A DNA stretch of 64,000 nt from JAAYUJ01 sp963698165 (GTDB taxonomy: Bacteria > Desulfobacterota > Syntrophobacteria > Syntrophobacterales > Syntrophobacteraceae), in NCBI GenBank assembly GCA_963698165.1, contig CAVOPT010000009.1, positions 372,001 to 436,000 on the forward strand, read 5' to 3'. A program made the position numbers and the translations under genes. Positions 9,735 to 19,205 of this stretch are shown here, piece by piece (positions within the stretch are counted from its first letter, which is position 1; every line of letters begins with the position of its first letter). The notes beneath the pieces were generated by a model that was not told the origin of the DNA, made no database searches, and was given only the letters and a program-made list of their open reading frames with translations.

Positions 9735-10664
9735 TCAGCTCCCGAAGGCCGAGAGGACCAGGCTGTAGGTGAATGCGGAGATGAGGGTGTGGATCGAAAT
9801 GCTCGTTGCCGCCAGCTCAGGGTCGCCACCCAGTTCGGTGGCCATGACATACGTGATGGTTGCGGGTGGGGCAGCCAGCAGGATCATGCCCGCGAGCAGG
9901 AGAGTGTCGGGGAGGTCGGCCAATTTCATGAGGACATAGCCCAAGATGGGAAGGCAGGCGAGTTTCAGGAAGCCGATGGCCACAATCTCCTTTGTCATGC
10001 TCCTGAAGGACCCGAAGGACAAGCCGGCTCCGATGAGCAGCAACGCGGTTGGAAAGGCCATTCCGGACAGGATGTCCAGCGCCTTCTGCAACGGGTCAGG
10101 AATGGAAAATCCAAGGGCCGAGTACCCTATCCCGAAGGCCACCGTCACGATGATGGGATTGGAGAGGACGTGTTTGAGAACCGTGAAGCCCCCCCGGTCG
10201 ACCCGGGAATCCATCCCGTAGGTGGCGAGGGCCCACACGGCCGCGAGATTCTGCCCGAGCATGACGAAACTGCTCAGTATGGCCATCCTGGCAAAATGGC
10301 TTTCTCCGAGGGCATAGTATGCGATGGCATAAGACATGTATCCGATGTTGCCGTGAAAACTGCTCTGCAGAAAAGTCCCCTGCCGGGCGCCCTCGACCTT
10401 CATCCATTTCATGCAGACCACGCTCAGGAGCACCACCAGGCCCATGGCGCTCAGGGTGCACACCACCGCGGCGGTGCTGAAGTTCTCCTTGAAGGGAGCC
10501 TGAGAAATCTCCTTGAGCAGCATGGCGGGAATGGCCACGTAAAAGATGATCTGGTTGGCAGTTTTCGTGTAGGCCGGGCCTATGACGTGCTTGCGATCGA
10601 GGAAGTATCCCAAAAGAATGATGCTGAAAATGGGAAGAATCGTCCCAACGAGAACATGGAGCAT
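9735..10664 (-). CDS. AEC (auxin efflux carrier) family transporter
   Basis: A 309-aa integral membrane protein with about ten hydrophobic segments in two halves, typical of the AEC/PIN-like family (start LVGTILPIFSIILLGYFLDR; late TLLLAGMILLAAPPATITYV). Bacterial members export or take up small organic acids, but the substrate cannot be told from sequence. It is convergent with aroF-pheA, separated by 75 bp that contain a weak GC hairpin (CGGG-TGTCG-CCCG near 9690). Full length, no anomalies. Confidence 0.85.
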   Translation of the reverse strand: MLHVLVGTILPIFSIILLGYFLDRKHVIGPAYTKTANQIIFYVAIPAMLLKEISQAPFKENFSTAAVVCTLSAMGLVVLLSVVCMKWMKVEGARQGTFLQSSFHGNIGYMSYAIAYYALGESHFARMAILSSFVMLGQNLAAVWALATYGMDSRVDRGGFTVLKHVLSNPIIVTVAFGIGYSALGFSIPDPLQKALDILSGMAFPTALLLIGAGLSFGSFRSMTKEIVAIGFLKLACLPILGYVLMKLADLPDTLLLAGMILLAAPPATITYVMATELGGDPELAATSISIHTLISAFTYSLVLSAFGS

Positions 10665-10810
10665 CTTCTTGCCTGATTCGAGAGTGTTTCGCGGGGATTG
10701 ACGACCCCCCCGAGCCGGTCCTTGGAAAATACCGAAAGGACTTGACGTTTTCGACGAGTTCTAATACACGGAACCAGTGTCGAAAGAAAGCGAAAAGAAT
10801 GGAGTTTCTC

Positions 10811-11206
10811 ATGGTCAAGAAAAACATGGATGATGACAACCTGATGGAAGATTTTGACGACGATTCCGGTCTCGAATTCGACCAGGGTGACGAGCTGGAT
10901 TTTGCCGGCGAGGACGACCTCCTGTCCGAAGATATGGAAGATGAGGAGGACATAGCCCCGTCCGTTCTTTACAAGGGCATTTCCAGGCCCAAGACGGATG
11001 ATGACTGGCGCCAGTTGCTCATGGAAGCGAGCAGGGGAGGCGTGCCCGTCTATCAGATCTCGGACGGCTACAAGGAAGGGGACCTCATCATTCACCGTGA
11101 CTTCGGTTTGGGCGTTGTGAGCAAGGTGATTTCCCCAAAGAAGATGGAGGTTATTTTCGAGACCAGCAAAAAACTCATGGCACAGAATCTGACTCCCCCC
11201 AACTGA
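10811..11206 (+). CDS. Small protein with acidic N-terminus and a UvrD-tail-like SH3 domain
   Basis: From ATG 10811 (GGAG seven bases upstream; ATGs at 10742 and 10799 are less well placed) the product is 131 aa. The first half is extremely acidic (Asp/Glu runs, probably disordered). The second half (GDLIIHRDFGLGVVSKVISP, then VIFETSKKLMAQNL) resembles the small beta-barrel at the C-terminus of UvrD/PcrA-type helicases and CarD-like modules that touch RNA polymerase or DNA. This suggests a nucleic-acid or polymerase-associated role, but that is inference from a short motif. Confidence 0.65.
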   Translation: MVKKNMDDDNLMEDFDDDSGLEFDQGDELDFAGEDDLLSEDMEDEEDIAPSVLYKGISRPKTDDDWRQLLMEASRGGVPVYQISDGYKEGDLIIHRDFGLGVVSKVISPKKMEVIFETSKKLMAQNLTPPN

Positions 11207-11565
11207 TTCCTCGGGCCCGCCATTCGTGGTCGCTGGGGTGTTCCTTGTGCCGCGCCCCACAAGGCTTCTCGCCTGAAATGGAGTTTTGCCGGAGGAATCC
11301 GGTCCCGCGCTCCCCTCGCCGGTTATCTTGCTGATCGCGCAGGTGCTGTCCGGCGAGATGGATTTGCCCCTGCGCCTTTTATGGATTATATTTCCAGCAC
11401 TCACAGGAACTTCCTGAAAGTGTTCCCATTTGCCTTTCGGTACCTCAGGGCGCATGGGATTCGAGGCTGTGAGATGAGGGGGAGGAGCTCTTGAGGGATT
11501 CTGGGATAATTGCTTGAGGGTCATGCCTCGACAGAAGTTGCCGGGAGGCATTTGGGGTCGCTCAT
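11207..11565. other. Intergenic region upstream of the PBP gene, no feature recognised
   Basis: About 360 bp without a credible gene. I saw no clear terminator hairpin with a T run, no well-spaced promoter and no repeat shared with other parts of the window. It presumably contains the promoter of the PBP-DinG-stress protein cluster. Confidence 0.4.
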
Positions 11566-13954
11566 ATGAATCGTTCGGGATTCTCCAGGAAAGCTCAGAA
11601 GCACAGCCCGGTTCGCTGGTTTGTTCTCGCCGTCACCGTCTTTCTGGTATGCACCATCGTGATAGCGGCCCTGGCCGGTTTCGCATTCTACATGCAGGTG
11701 ACGCGATCCCTGCCCAGCGTCCACGCCTTGAAGAAACTATCATCCGCCTCTCGTTTCGACTGTCTACGCATCCGACGGGTCCCTCATCGGCGAGTTCTTC
11801 ACGGAGCGCCGGTACGTCATTCCCCTGGACGAGGTGCCTTCCCATCTCATCAAGGCCTTCCTGGCCGCGGAAGACGTGCGATTCTACGAGCACCGGGGGA
11901 TTGACCTCCCTGGAATCATACGTGCATCCCTCAAGAACCTGCAAGCCGGTGAAATCATTCAGGGTGGAAGCACCATCACCCAGCAGGTCGTCAAATCCCT
12001 CCTCCTCACTCCCGAGCGCACATGGATCCGGAAGTTGAAGGAAGCGATCCTCGCCTACCGCATCGATCAGTACCTGACCAAGGACGAGATCCTGTTCCTC
12101 TATCTCAACCAGATCTACTTCGGGGGTGGGGCGTACGGAGTGGAGGCGGCGGCGCGAACCTATTTCGACAAGCACGCCCGGGAGCTCACCCTGGGAGAAT
12201 CGACCCTCCTCGCCGGACTTCCCAAGGCTCCCAGCCGCTTCTCGCCCCTTCACAATTTCTCGGTGTCCCGCGAACGGCAGAATTACGTGGTCCAGCGCAT
12301 GGTGGAGACCGGGTTCATCACGGCCGAAGAAGGTCGGAAGGCCTTGTCGGAACCCCTCAACTTCGGCAAGCCCAAGCGATGGACCCTCAGGGACATGGAC
12401 TCCTTCACGGAGGAAGTGAGAAGGTTGGTGGAAGCCAAGTATGGGAGGGACGGCCTCTACAAGGAGGGGCTTCGCATCACCACCACCTTGGACCCACGGG
12501 CCCAGGACCTTGCCGAAAAGGCCGTGGAGCAGGGGGTGAGGGAGCTGGACAGGCGCCACAGGAGCTACAGGGGCTTGAACGTTAACGTTCCCAAGGAGGA
12601 GTGGCCCAACACTCTACGGATTCTGAAGGAGAGGAACGGCGAGCTCACGAAGGGTCAACTCGCCTCCGCCCTGGTTTTGAATTTCGATTCCAGGAACCGC
12701 ACCAGCCAGCTCAACATGGGCTCCGGATACGGAGTCCTGCCTCCTTCGGGATGGGAGTGGACCCAGGCTTCCACCAAGAGGGCCGGCAAGATGTTTCGCA
12801 CCGGTGATGTGATCAGGGTCCGCCTGGACAAGCAGAACCCGGACAAGACCTGGTCGACGGTTTTGGAGCAGGATCCCGGCATGGAAGGATCCTTCCTGGC
12901 CATGGTCCCAGAAACGGGAAGGGTCCTGTGCATGGTGGGAGGCAGGGATTTCGAGAAGAGCCAGTTCAACCGGACCACTCAAGCAGTCCGCCAGCCCGGA
13001 TCATCCTTCAAGCCCATCATTTACGCCGCGGCTCTCGACAAGGGCTACACACAAGCCTCCATCCTGGTCGATTCACCCATTTCCTTCGATGACAACAGCT
13101 TCAAGGGAGCGTGGACGCCTTCCAATTACGACCGCCAGTTCTGGGGACCCATGACTCTGCGCAAAGCCCTCGTGAACTCGAGAAATGTGGTCACAGTCAA
13201 GCTTCTCAGTGCCATCGGCGTCGACTACGCCATCAACTACGCCAGGCACCTCGGGATCACCTCGCCACTGACCCAAACTCTGTCGCTGGCTCTCGGGGCT
13301 TCCGACGTCACCCTCATGGAGCTCCTCACGGCCTACTCGGCCTTCGCCAACCAGGGTGAACGGGTGGAACCGTACCTCATCGAGAAAATCCATGACCGCC
13401 ACGGCAACCTCCTTGAAGAGCGCCATGTGAACAGGGTGAGTGTCATTTCTCCTCAGACCGCCTACATCGTCAATCACATCCTCCAGGGCGTCGTGGAGGA
13501 GGGGACGGGCCAGAAGGCCAAGGAAATCGGAAGGCCCGCGGCGGGCAAAACCGGAACGACCAACGAGATGCGGGATGCGTGGTTCGTCGGTTTCACCCCC
13601 ACGGTCCTGGCGGGAGCCTGGGTGGGATACGACGATCACACCCTGTCGCTGGGGAAGGGAGAGACCGGGGGAAGAGCTGCGTGCCCCATATGGGTCTATT
13701 TCATGAAGGAGTACATGAAGGACCAGCCCATCCTCAGTTTTCCCATACCTCCCGGGATCAGTGTTGCCAAGATGAACCCCAATTCGGGATACGTCTCCTC
13801 CTCCAGTGAAGCGGGCGGCGTTTACGCGGCGTTCACCGGAAGCCCTCCCACGAGGAGAAGTTCTTCCTACGCAAGAGACGATGATTCCTCGGGAGAAGAT
13901 AAGGCTTCGCCTTCCCGCACAGGGGAGTCCTTTTTCAAATCCGACCTCTTCTGA
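11566..13954 (+). CDS. Class A penicillin-binding protein (PBP1A-like), one frameshift
   Basis: Bifunctional peptidoglycan synthase. The N-terminal frame (11566 to about 11736) encodes a basic cytoplasmic tail and a transmembrane helix (FVLAVTVFLVCTIVIAALAG). It is out of frame with the rest, but removing one A from AAA at 11734-11736 yields the usual LKNYHPPLVSTVYASDG join. The rest has glycosyltransferase-51 motifs (AAEDVRFYEHRGID, GGSTITQQVVK, LYLNQIYFGGGAYGVEAA) and a transpeptidase domain with SSFK (near 13003), SRN (near 13180) and KTGTTN (near 13548). Total length about 796 aa is normal. The frameshift looks like a homopolymer error rather than decay, because everything downstream is intact. 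Confidence 0.9.
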
Positions 13955-14068
13955 CCAGGGCGGAGCATTTCCCTTCCTGTTCCACGGATCCCACAGAGCC
14001 TGTTCGAGCCTGATTCCGAGAGGTTTGGACGGTGCTTTCTTCACGGGCGTCAGGCCGGAATCAGAAGC

Positions 14069-16027
14069 ATGGAGCAATACTTCGGACCCCAGGGTCTCCT
14101 CGCCAAAAAACTGAAGCTCTTCGAGTTCAGGCCTCCCCAGCTGGAAATGGCCCAAGCGGTCCACGAATGCCTGAGTGATAACGGAACCCTTTTCGTGGAA
14201 GCGGGGACGGGCACGGGCAAAACATGGGGGTACCTCATTCCCGCCATTTTGAGCGGAAAGACCGTTGTGGTCTCCACGGGTACCAAGACCCTCCAGGATC
14301 AAATCCTCGACCACGACGTTCCCCTGTTGCGCCGGATCCTTTTCCCTCAGCTCAAGGCCGTGTGCCTGAAGGGCCGGAAGAACTACCTTTGCCTTCGCCG
14401 CTTTCGGGATTTCTCCTATCAGCCCACCCTGTACAACCGGGAGGAGGCAAAGCTTTTCCGGCGCTTCCAAACATGGGCCGCCAGAACCACCACGGGAGAT
14501 CGGGCTGAAATCGACTGGCTCCCCGACCGGTACAACACATGGCATGAAGTGAGCTCGAGCGGAGAACAATGTCTCGGGCAGCTCTGCGAGGAGAACGCCC
14601 GCTGCTTCCTCGCCAGGCTGCGGGCGGAAGCCTCACGGGCCCGTCTCATCGTGGTGAACCATCACCTTTTCTTCGCGGATCTTTTCCTGCGCAGCCGGCA
14701 CCTGGGTGAGGTCATTCCCGAATACGGCGCGGTGATCCTCGACGAAGCCCATCAAATCGAAGACATCGCCGGTCTTTACTTTGGATTGGAGTTCTCCAGC
14801 CCCAGCATCCACGAACTGGCGCGGGACATTCTCAAGGAATCCTCAAGGAGCCGCACCAAGGAGGCCTATCCCCGGGAAGCGCAACAAATCGTTCAGCAGC
14901 TGGATGTCCTGGGGCGTCTACTCCATCACCAGCTTCAAAAAGCCCGGGGAGTCACCGGCCGATTTCCCCTGACCCCCGAGAGCGCGGGCGACGGGTTCGT
15001 GACCGCCTGTCGGCGGACAATCCATGCGCTGGAACAGCTGGGGGCCACGTTGAGCCCTTTCGCCGATGGGGACGCCGCCGTGGAAGCCTTCTGCAGGCGA
15101 AGCGGAGAGCTCGCCGCAAGTGGCCGCCACATTCTGGAGCAACGGGACCCCTCCTTAGTTTACTGGTACGAATGCACTCCCCAGGCGGTGTTCATGCGGG
15201 GCACCCCCATCCAGGTCGGAGATCACCTGAGGGATCTCCTTTTCACCAGAAAGCGAGCCGCAATCCTCACCTCGGCCACCCTGGCCGTCGCGGGATCCCT
15301 GGACTATCTCAAGCGAACCCTTGGAGCCGGTGAGGAAGCGAGAGAGCTCGTCCTCCCTTCTCCGTATGCATTCGACAGACAGGCGCTCCTCTATATTCCC
15401 CTCCACACCCCTTCACCCCAGGACTCCACTTTTTGCGGTCATGTGGCCGACCAGGCCGCCGCCATCCTCTCCCGGACCCGGGGGCGAGCCCTTTTCCTTT
15501 TCACGAGCTACCGGCACATGAACGACGTATACGGGCGCCTGAAGGATCGCCTTCCCTTCCCACTGCTGGCACAGGGTCAAAAGCCCAAGAGGGTCCTGCT
15601 GGCGGAGTTCAAGGAGAGAATCGACTCCATTCTGCTTGCCACGAGCTCATTCTGGCAGGGAGTAGACGTGCCCGGAGAAGCCTTGAGCTGCCTGCTCATC
15701 GACAAGCTTCCCTTCGAAGTGCCGGACGACCCCATCATTGCGGCGCGCATGGAGACTCTTTCAGAGCAGGGGAAAAGCCCTTTCTTCGATTACCAGGTGC
15801 CAAGGGCCGTCATTCAACTGAAGCAGGGCGTTGGACGACTCATCCGTTCCTCTTCCGACAGGGGACTCATCGTCATCTTCGACAACAGACTTTTCACGAA
15901 AAGATACGGAAAACTCTTCCTGCGGAGTTTGCCTCCGTGCAGGGTCGTTCATACATTAGAAGATATAGACACCTCGTTTTTTCCCCTGGAAGGCGCCTCT
16001 CCAGTCGCGATGGGGGAGAGCCTTTGA
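14069..16027 (+). CDS. DinG-family ATP-dependent DNA helicase (XPD-like, Fe-S)
   Basis: A 652-aa superfamily 2 helicase acting 5' to 3' on damaged or structured DNA. Walker A is AGTGTGKT (residues about 46-53) and the Walker B box is DEAH (about 224). Four cysteines between them (KNYLC near 107 and a CLGQLCEENARC cluster near 168-180) match the 4Fe-4S site of DinG/XPD enzymes. C-terminal motifs include SFWQGVDVPGEALSCLLIDKL and QGVGRLIR. It starts at ATG 14069, 114 bases after the PBP gene. No frame defects. Confidence 0.92.
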   Translation: MEQYFGPQGLLAKKLKLFEFRPPQLEMAQAVHECLSDNGTLFVEAGTGTGKTWGYLIPAILSGKTVVVSTGTKTLQDQILDHDVPLLRRILFPQLKAVCLKGRKNYLCLRRFRDFSYQPTLYNREEAKLFRRFQTWAARTTTGDRAEIDWLPDRYNTWHEVSSSGEQCLGQLCEENARCFLARLRAEASRARLIVVNHHLFFADLFLRSRHLGEVIPEYGAVILDEAHQIEDIAGLYFGLEFSSPSIHELARDILKESSRSRTKEAYPREAQQIVQQLDVLGRLLHHQLQKARGVTGRFPLTPESAGDGFVTACRRTIHALEQLGATLSPFADGDAAVEAFCRRSGELAASGRHILEQRDPSLVYWYECTPQAVFMRGTPIQVGDHLRDLLFTRKRAAILTSATLAVAGSLDYLKRTLGAGEEARELVLPSPYAFDRQALLYIPLHTPSPQDSTFCGHVADQAAAILSRTRGRALFLFTSYRHMNDVYGRLKDRLPFPLLAQGQKPKRVLLAEFKERIDSILLATSSFWQGVDVPGEALSCLLIDKLPFEVPDDPIIAARMETLSEQGKSPFFDYQVPRAVIQLKQGVGRLIRSSSDRGLIVIFDNRLFTKRYGKLFLRSLPPCRVVHTLEDIDTSFFPLEGASPVAMGESL

Positions 16028-16046
16028 CAAAAAAAAGGAGGGATCA

Positions 16047-17006
16047 ATGGACACGAGAATCCTCATGGCGGTGGACGGGTCGGACAAGGGTTTCGAGGCG
16101 GTCTCAATCCTGGGGCGTCTCCTGAAAGACCAGCCCGGCGCCCACTTGACTCTCTTTCACTGTCTCCAACAGCTCCAGACGCTGGCTCCCGGTGAGCTCG
16201 CCGCCATTTCCGACGAAGCTTACAGGCTGCCCGTGAGCGCACAGGAGAAGCTGGGGAACGCAGTGCTTGAGGAGGCCCACAAACGATTGGTGGACTCAGG
16301 ATTTCCCGAAGCGGGAATTCACCGGAAGCTGAAGGTCGACAGTGTCGATGCGGCACAGGACATTCTGCGGGAAGCGGAGGAGCAAGACATTCCGACCATC
16401 GCCGTCGGCAGGAGAGGCCGCACTCAGCTGGAGAACCTCCTCCTCGGCAGCGTCTCGAGCAAAGTCGCCCAGTATGCCCGAGGACGAGCCGTGTGGATCG
16501 TGGACAGCCCCATCCACGAGACCCGGAATGCCCTCATCGCCATGGAAGGGGCGCCCGACGCGCCGTCAATCACCGCGTACACTTCGCGCCACCTCGCACC
16601 CATTCCCAATCTCCGGTTCACCCTGCTTCACCTCATGCCACCCATGCCGCCCACTCTATGGGATGACGGGCACATACTCACCCCTGCGGAACAGAGGGAG
16701 CGCCAGAGTCAAGTGGAGAGGTGGCGGACCGATTGGGCCAAGCGCATCGACAACCTCATGGAGGAGACCCGTTGCAGCTTCAAGGAATGCCGCGTTCCCG
16801 AGGAGAAAATTGAAAGCCGAATCGTCACCACCAAGGAGGGCATCGCTCGAGATCTTCTCAACACGGCCGCTGAACTGAAGGTCCAGATGGTGGTGCTGGG
16901 CAAGAGGAGTTTTCGCGAGCGCAAGCCGTTTCTCCTGGGAAGTCATGCCAACAAGATCCTGCAAAACGCCAAGGGCTCAATCGTCTGCCTCGTTGACTCA
17001 ATTTGA
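16047..17006 (+). CDS. Tandem universal stress protein (two UspA domains)
   Basis: A 319-aa protein with two Usp folds (about 1-150 and 155-319). The nucleotide-binding signature is seen in both: GRRGRTQLENLLLGSVSSKV in the first and GKRSFRERKPFLLGSHANKI in the second. Such proteins bind ATP and support survival under stress; the exact target is unknown. A strong ribosome site (AAAGGAGGGA) precedes ATG 16047, only 19 bases after the dinG-type gene, so the two may be co-transcribed. Confidence 0.88.
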   Translation: MDTRILMAVDGSDKGFEAVSILGRLLKDQPGAHLTLFHCLQQLQTLAPGELAAISDEAYRLPVSAQEKLGNAVLEEAHKRLVDSGFPEAGIHRKLKVDSVDAAQDILREAEEQDIPTIAVGRRGRTQLENLLLGSVSSKVAQYARGRAVWIVDSPIHETRNALIAMEGAPDAPSITAYTSRHLAPIPNLRFTLLHLMPPMPPTLWDDGHILTPAEQRERQSQVERWRTDWAKRIDNLMEETRCSFKECRVPEEKIESRIVTTKEGIARDLLNTAAELKVQMVVLGKRSFRERKPFLLGSHANKILQNAKGSIVCLVDSI

Positions 17007-17055
17007 CGGGGCCCGGAACACACGGTTCCCGCAAGCGCTGAAAAGAAAGGCTCCC

Positions 17056-18015
17056 ATGAACGCTCCCGACACTCCCATCAAACTCGGAATCAGCTCCTGC
17101 CTTCTCGGAAACAAGGTGAGATTCGACGGCGGTCACAAGCTGGAGAAATTTCTCACCGACACCCTGGGGCGCTATGTGCAGTATGTTCCCGTCTGTCCCG
17201 AAGTCGAATACGGCTTGCCCATACCAAGAGAGGCTCTGCGTCTTGTGGGGGATCCCGAATCACCGAGGCTGGTCACCTCCCGCACCAGCGTCGATCACAC
17301 GGACGGGATGCTTCGGTGGGCCAGGGACCGGGTGAAGGCACTGGAGAGGGAGAATTTGTGCGGGTTCATCTTCAAGAGCCGTTCTCCCAGCAGCGGCATG
17401 GAGCGGGTCAAGATCTACGACGAAAACGGGGTCCCCGCGAACAAAGGTGTGGGGATCTTCGCCGGAGTGTTCATGGACCACTTTCCCCTCATTCCCGTCG
17501 AGGAGGATGGGAGGCTCCACGACCCTCTCCTTCGCGAGAACTTCATCGAGAGGATCTTCACCCTCAAGAGGTGGCGGGAGACGGCGGCGCCGAAAAAGAG
17601 CCGGGGAAGCCTCGTTGACTTCCACACGAAGAACAAGCTCCTCATTCTCTCCCACTCCCCCAAGCACTTCCAGCTCATGGGGAAGCTCGTGGCAAAGGCC
17701 AAGGACTATCCTCCAGACGAGCTCCTCGAGAAGTATGTGAACCTGCTCATGGAAGCCCTGAAGCTCAAGGCGACTCCCGCAAAGAATTCAAACGTCCTTC
17801 AGCACATGATGGGGTATTTCAAAAAAGAGCTCTCAGGAGACGAAAAGCAGGAATTGCTGGAAACCATTCAACTTTATCGGCAGGGTCACTATCCCTTCGT
17901 CGTTCCCATGACCCTCATGAACCATTATGTGCGCAAATACGACCAAACATACCTGAAAGATCAGGTGTTCCTCACTCCTCACCCGGTTGAGCTCCATCTG
18001 AGGAACCATGCATGA
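17056..18015 (+). CDS. DUF523 and DUF1722 domain protein (YbgA-like)
   Basis: From ATG 17056 (GAAAGG upstream) a 319-aa protein. The N-terminal DUF523 part has its hallmark SSCLLGNKVRFDGGHK and CPEVEYGLPIPREALRL with conserved Cys residues. The C-terminal DUF1722 part (about 195-315) includes HTKNKLLILSHSPKHFQLMG and ends with a PYPxELxLRNH-type tail (HPVELHLRNHA). Homologues are annotated as involved in thiol or tRNA-related functions, but no activity can be assigned here. The ORF opens further upstream inside the preceding gene; the RBS favours 17056. Confidence 0.85.
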   Translation: MNAPDTPIKLGISSCLLGNKVRFDGGHKLEKFLTDTLGRYVQYVPVCPEVEYGLPIPREALRLVGDPESPRLVTSRTSVDHTDGMLRWARDRVKALERENLCGFIFKSRSPSSGMERVKIYDENGVPANKGVGIFAGVFMDHFPLIPVEEDGRLHDPLLRENFIERIFTLKRWRETAAPKKSRGSLVDFHTKNKLLILSHSPKHFQLMGKLVAKAKDYPPDELLEKYVNLLMEALKLKATPAKNSNVLQHMMGYFKKELSGDEKQELLETIQLYRQGHYPFVVPMTLMNHYVRKYDQTYLKDQVFLTPHPVELHLRNHA

Positions 18016-18208
18016 CGGGAGACCCGCTCGCAACCAGCGCCGCCGTGGAAGGCGGCGCACCCGTTCCGGGTGATGGGTTGCGGCTCATCCGCAAACAGGC
18101 TGGGGCTGTGATGCTGGTGAATCTGACCTCCATCTCCATCGGGGAGAGGGACGGGGTGATTCTCGATCTGAAGATACAAGGGGGAGAGTGGGCCTGGAAT
18201 CCCTCGGT

Positions 18209-19135
18209 TCAGGCAAGAAACAGCTCGGTGCTGAGGTACCTCTCCCCGGTGCTGGGGAGGATCACGACGATCTGCTTCCCCTTGCTCCCGGGGCGCCTGG
18301 CCACCTCCAGGGCGGCAAACACGGCGGCCCCGGAAGAAATCCCGCAGAGAATGCCCTCCAATCTGGCCACATCCCTCGCCGTCTCGAAAGCCTCCTCATT
18401 GGTCACCGTCATGATCTCGTCGATGACGGCGGTGTTCAGCACCTCGGGAACGAAGCCGGCCCCGATGCCCTGTATTTTGTGAGGGCCCGGCGGTCCTCCG
18501 GAAAGCACGGGCGAAGCGGCGGGTTCCACCGCGACGGCCCGAAAGGACGGCCGCCTGGCCTTGATCACCTCGGAGACCCCTGTGATGGTGCCCCCCGTCC
18601 CCACACCGGATACCAGGACATCCACCTGGCCGTCGGTGTCGCGCCAGATCTCCTCGGCGGTCGTCCTCCGGTGAACCTCGGGGTTGGCGGGGTTAACGAA
18701 CTGGTTGGGCATGAACGCTCCGGGAGTCGCGGCAAGAATCTCCTCCGCTTTCCCTATGGCCCCCCGCATGCCCTCCGGACCCGGCGTGAGAACAATTTCA
18801 GCACCCAGGTGTTTCAGTAGCTTCCTTCTTTCCACGCTCATGGTCTCAGGCATGGTCAGGAGGAGGCGATACCGCTTATACGCACACACAAAAGCCAGGG
18901 CGATTCCGGTGTTCCCGCTGGTGGGTTCGACGATGAGCGTGTTCCCGGTGATGCTCCCCTGCGCCTCGGCCGCCTCTATCATGGACACCCCGATGCGGTC
19001 CTTGACGCTTCCCAGGGGATTGCGGAATTCGAGCTTCGCCAGGACAACTCCGGGAAGCCCCCCGGCAAGCCTGTCCAACCGCACCAGGGGCGTTTCGCCC
19101 ACAGTCAGGGCCACATTCCCATAAACCGCTTTCAT
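18209..19135 (-). CDS. Cysteine synthase (O-acetylserine sulfhydrylase, CysK/CysM family)
   Basis: PLP enzyme making cysteine from O-acetyl-L-serine and sulfide. Seen: substrate entry motif GETPLVRLDRL, PLP lysine in NPLGSVKDR, asparagine loop PTSGNTGIALAF, glycine-rich phosphate loop SGVGTGGTITGV, and C-terminal GISSGAAVFAAL. ATG 19135 (308 aa) matches the family start; AAGGA lies about ten bases upstream. The frame opens to 19192 only because it reads through the attachment repeat at 19168-19187. Before insertion of the island this gene would have followed the NIL/4Fe-4S gene by about 32 bp. It may now depend on readthrough from the co-directional integrase gene. Confidence 0.92.
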   Translation of the reverse strand: MKAVYGNVALTVGETPLVRLDRLAGGLPGVVLAKLEFRNPLGSVKDRIGVSMIEAAEAQGSITGNTLIVEPTSGNTGIALAFVCAYKRYRLLLTMPETMSVERRKLLKHLGAEIVLTPGPEGMRGAIGKAEEILAATPGAFMPNQFVNPANPEVHRRTTAEEIWRDTDGQVDVLVSGVGTGGTITGVSEVIKARRPSFRAVAVEPAASPVLSGGPPGPHKIQGIGAGFVPEVLNTAVIDEIMTVTNEEAFETARDVARLEGILCGISSGAAVFAALEVARRPGSKGKQIVVILPSTGERYLSTELFLA

Positions 19136-19167
19136 CGCGTTTGGATCCTTCGTGGCAAGGTCCCCGG

Positions 19168-19187
19168 TCACTTGGATATGATCTCCA
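19168..19187. repeat. attL: 20-bp attachment repeat
   Basis: TCACTTGGATATGATCTCCA, identical to 62084-62103. Here it is a relic: on the minus strand it spells the last codons (EIISK, stop) of the ferredoxin gene, lying 33 bp upstream of the cysteine synthase ATG. The integrase gene ends 18 bp away. Confidence 0.9.
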
Positions 19188-19205
19188 AGCACAAAGCCTT
19201 ATTTG

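Noticed and set aside
9681..10676. 331-codon plus-strand ORF
   Set aside because: Antisense to the AEC transporter; composition (His, Gly, Glu-rich) typical of a shadow frame.
13073..14569. 498-codon minus-strand ORF
   Set aside because: Antisense to the PBP and DinG-type genes, which carry all expected motifs.
19168..19187. tRNA gene as the integration site
   Set aside because: Neither copy of the repeat lies in a tRNA-like sequence; it is the 3' end of the NIL/4Fe-4S coding sequence.
19136..19192. Longer N-terminus of cysteine synthase
   Set aside because: The extra codons read through the attachment repeat and are absent from the family; ATG 19135 fits homologues and has an AAGGA upstream.
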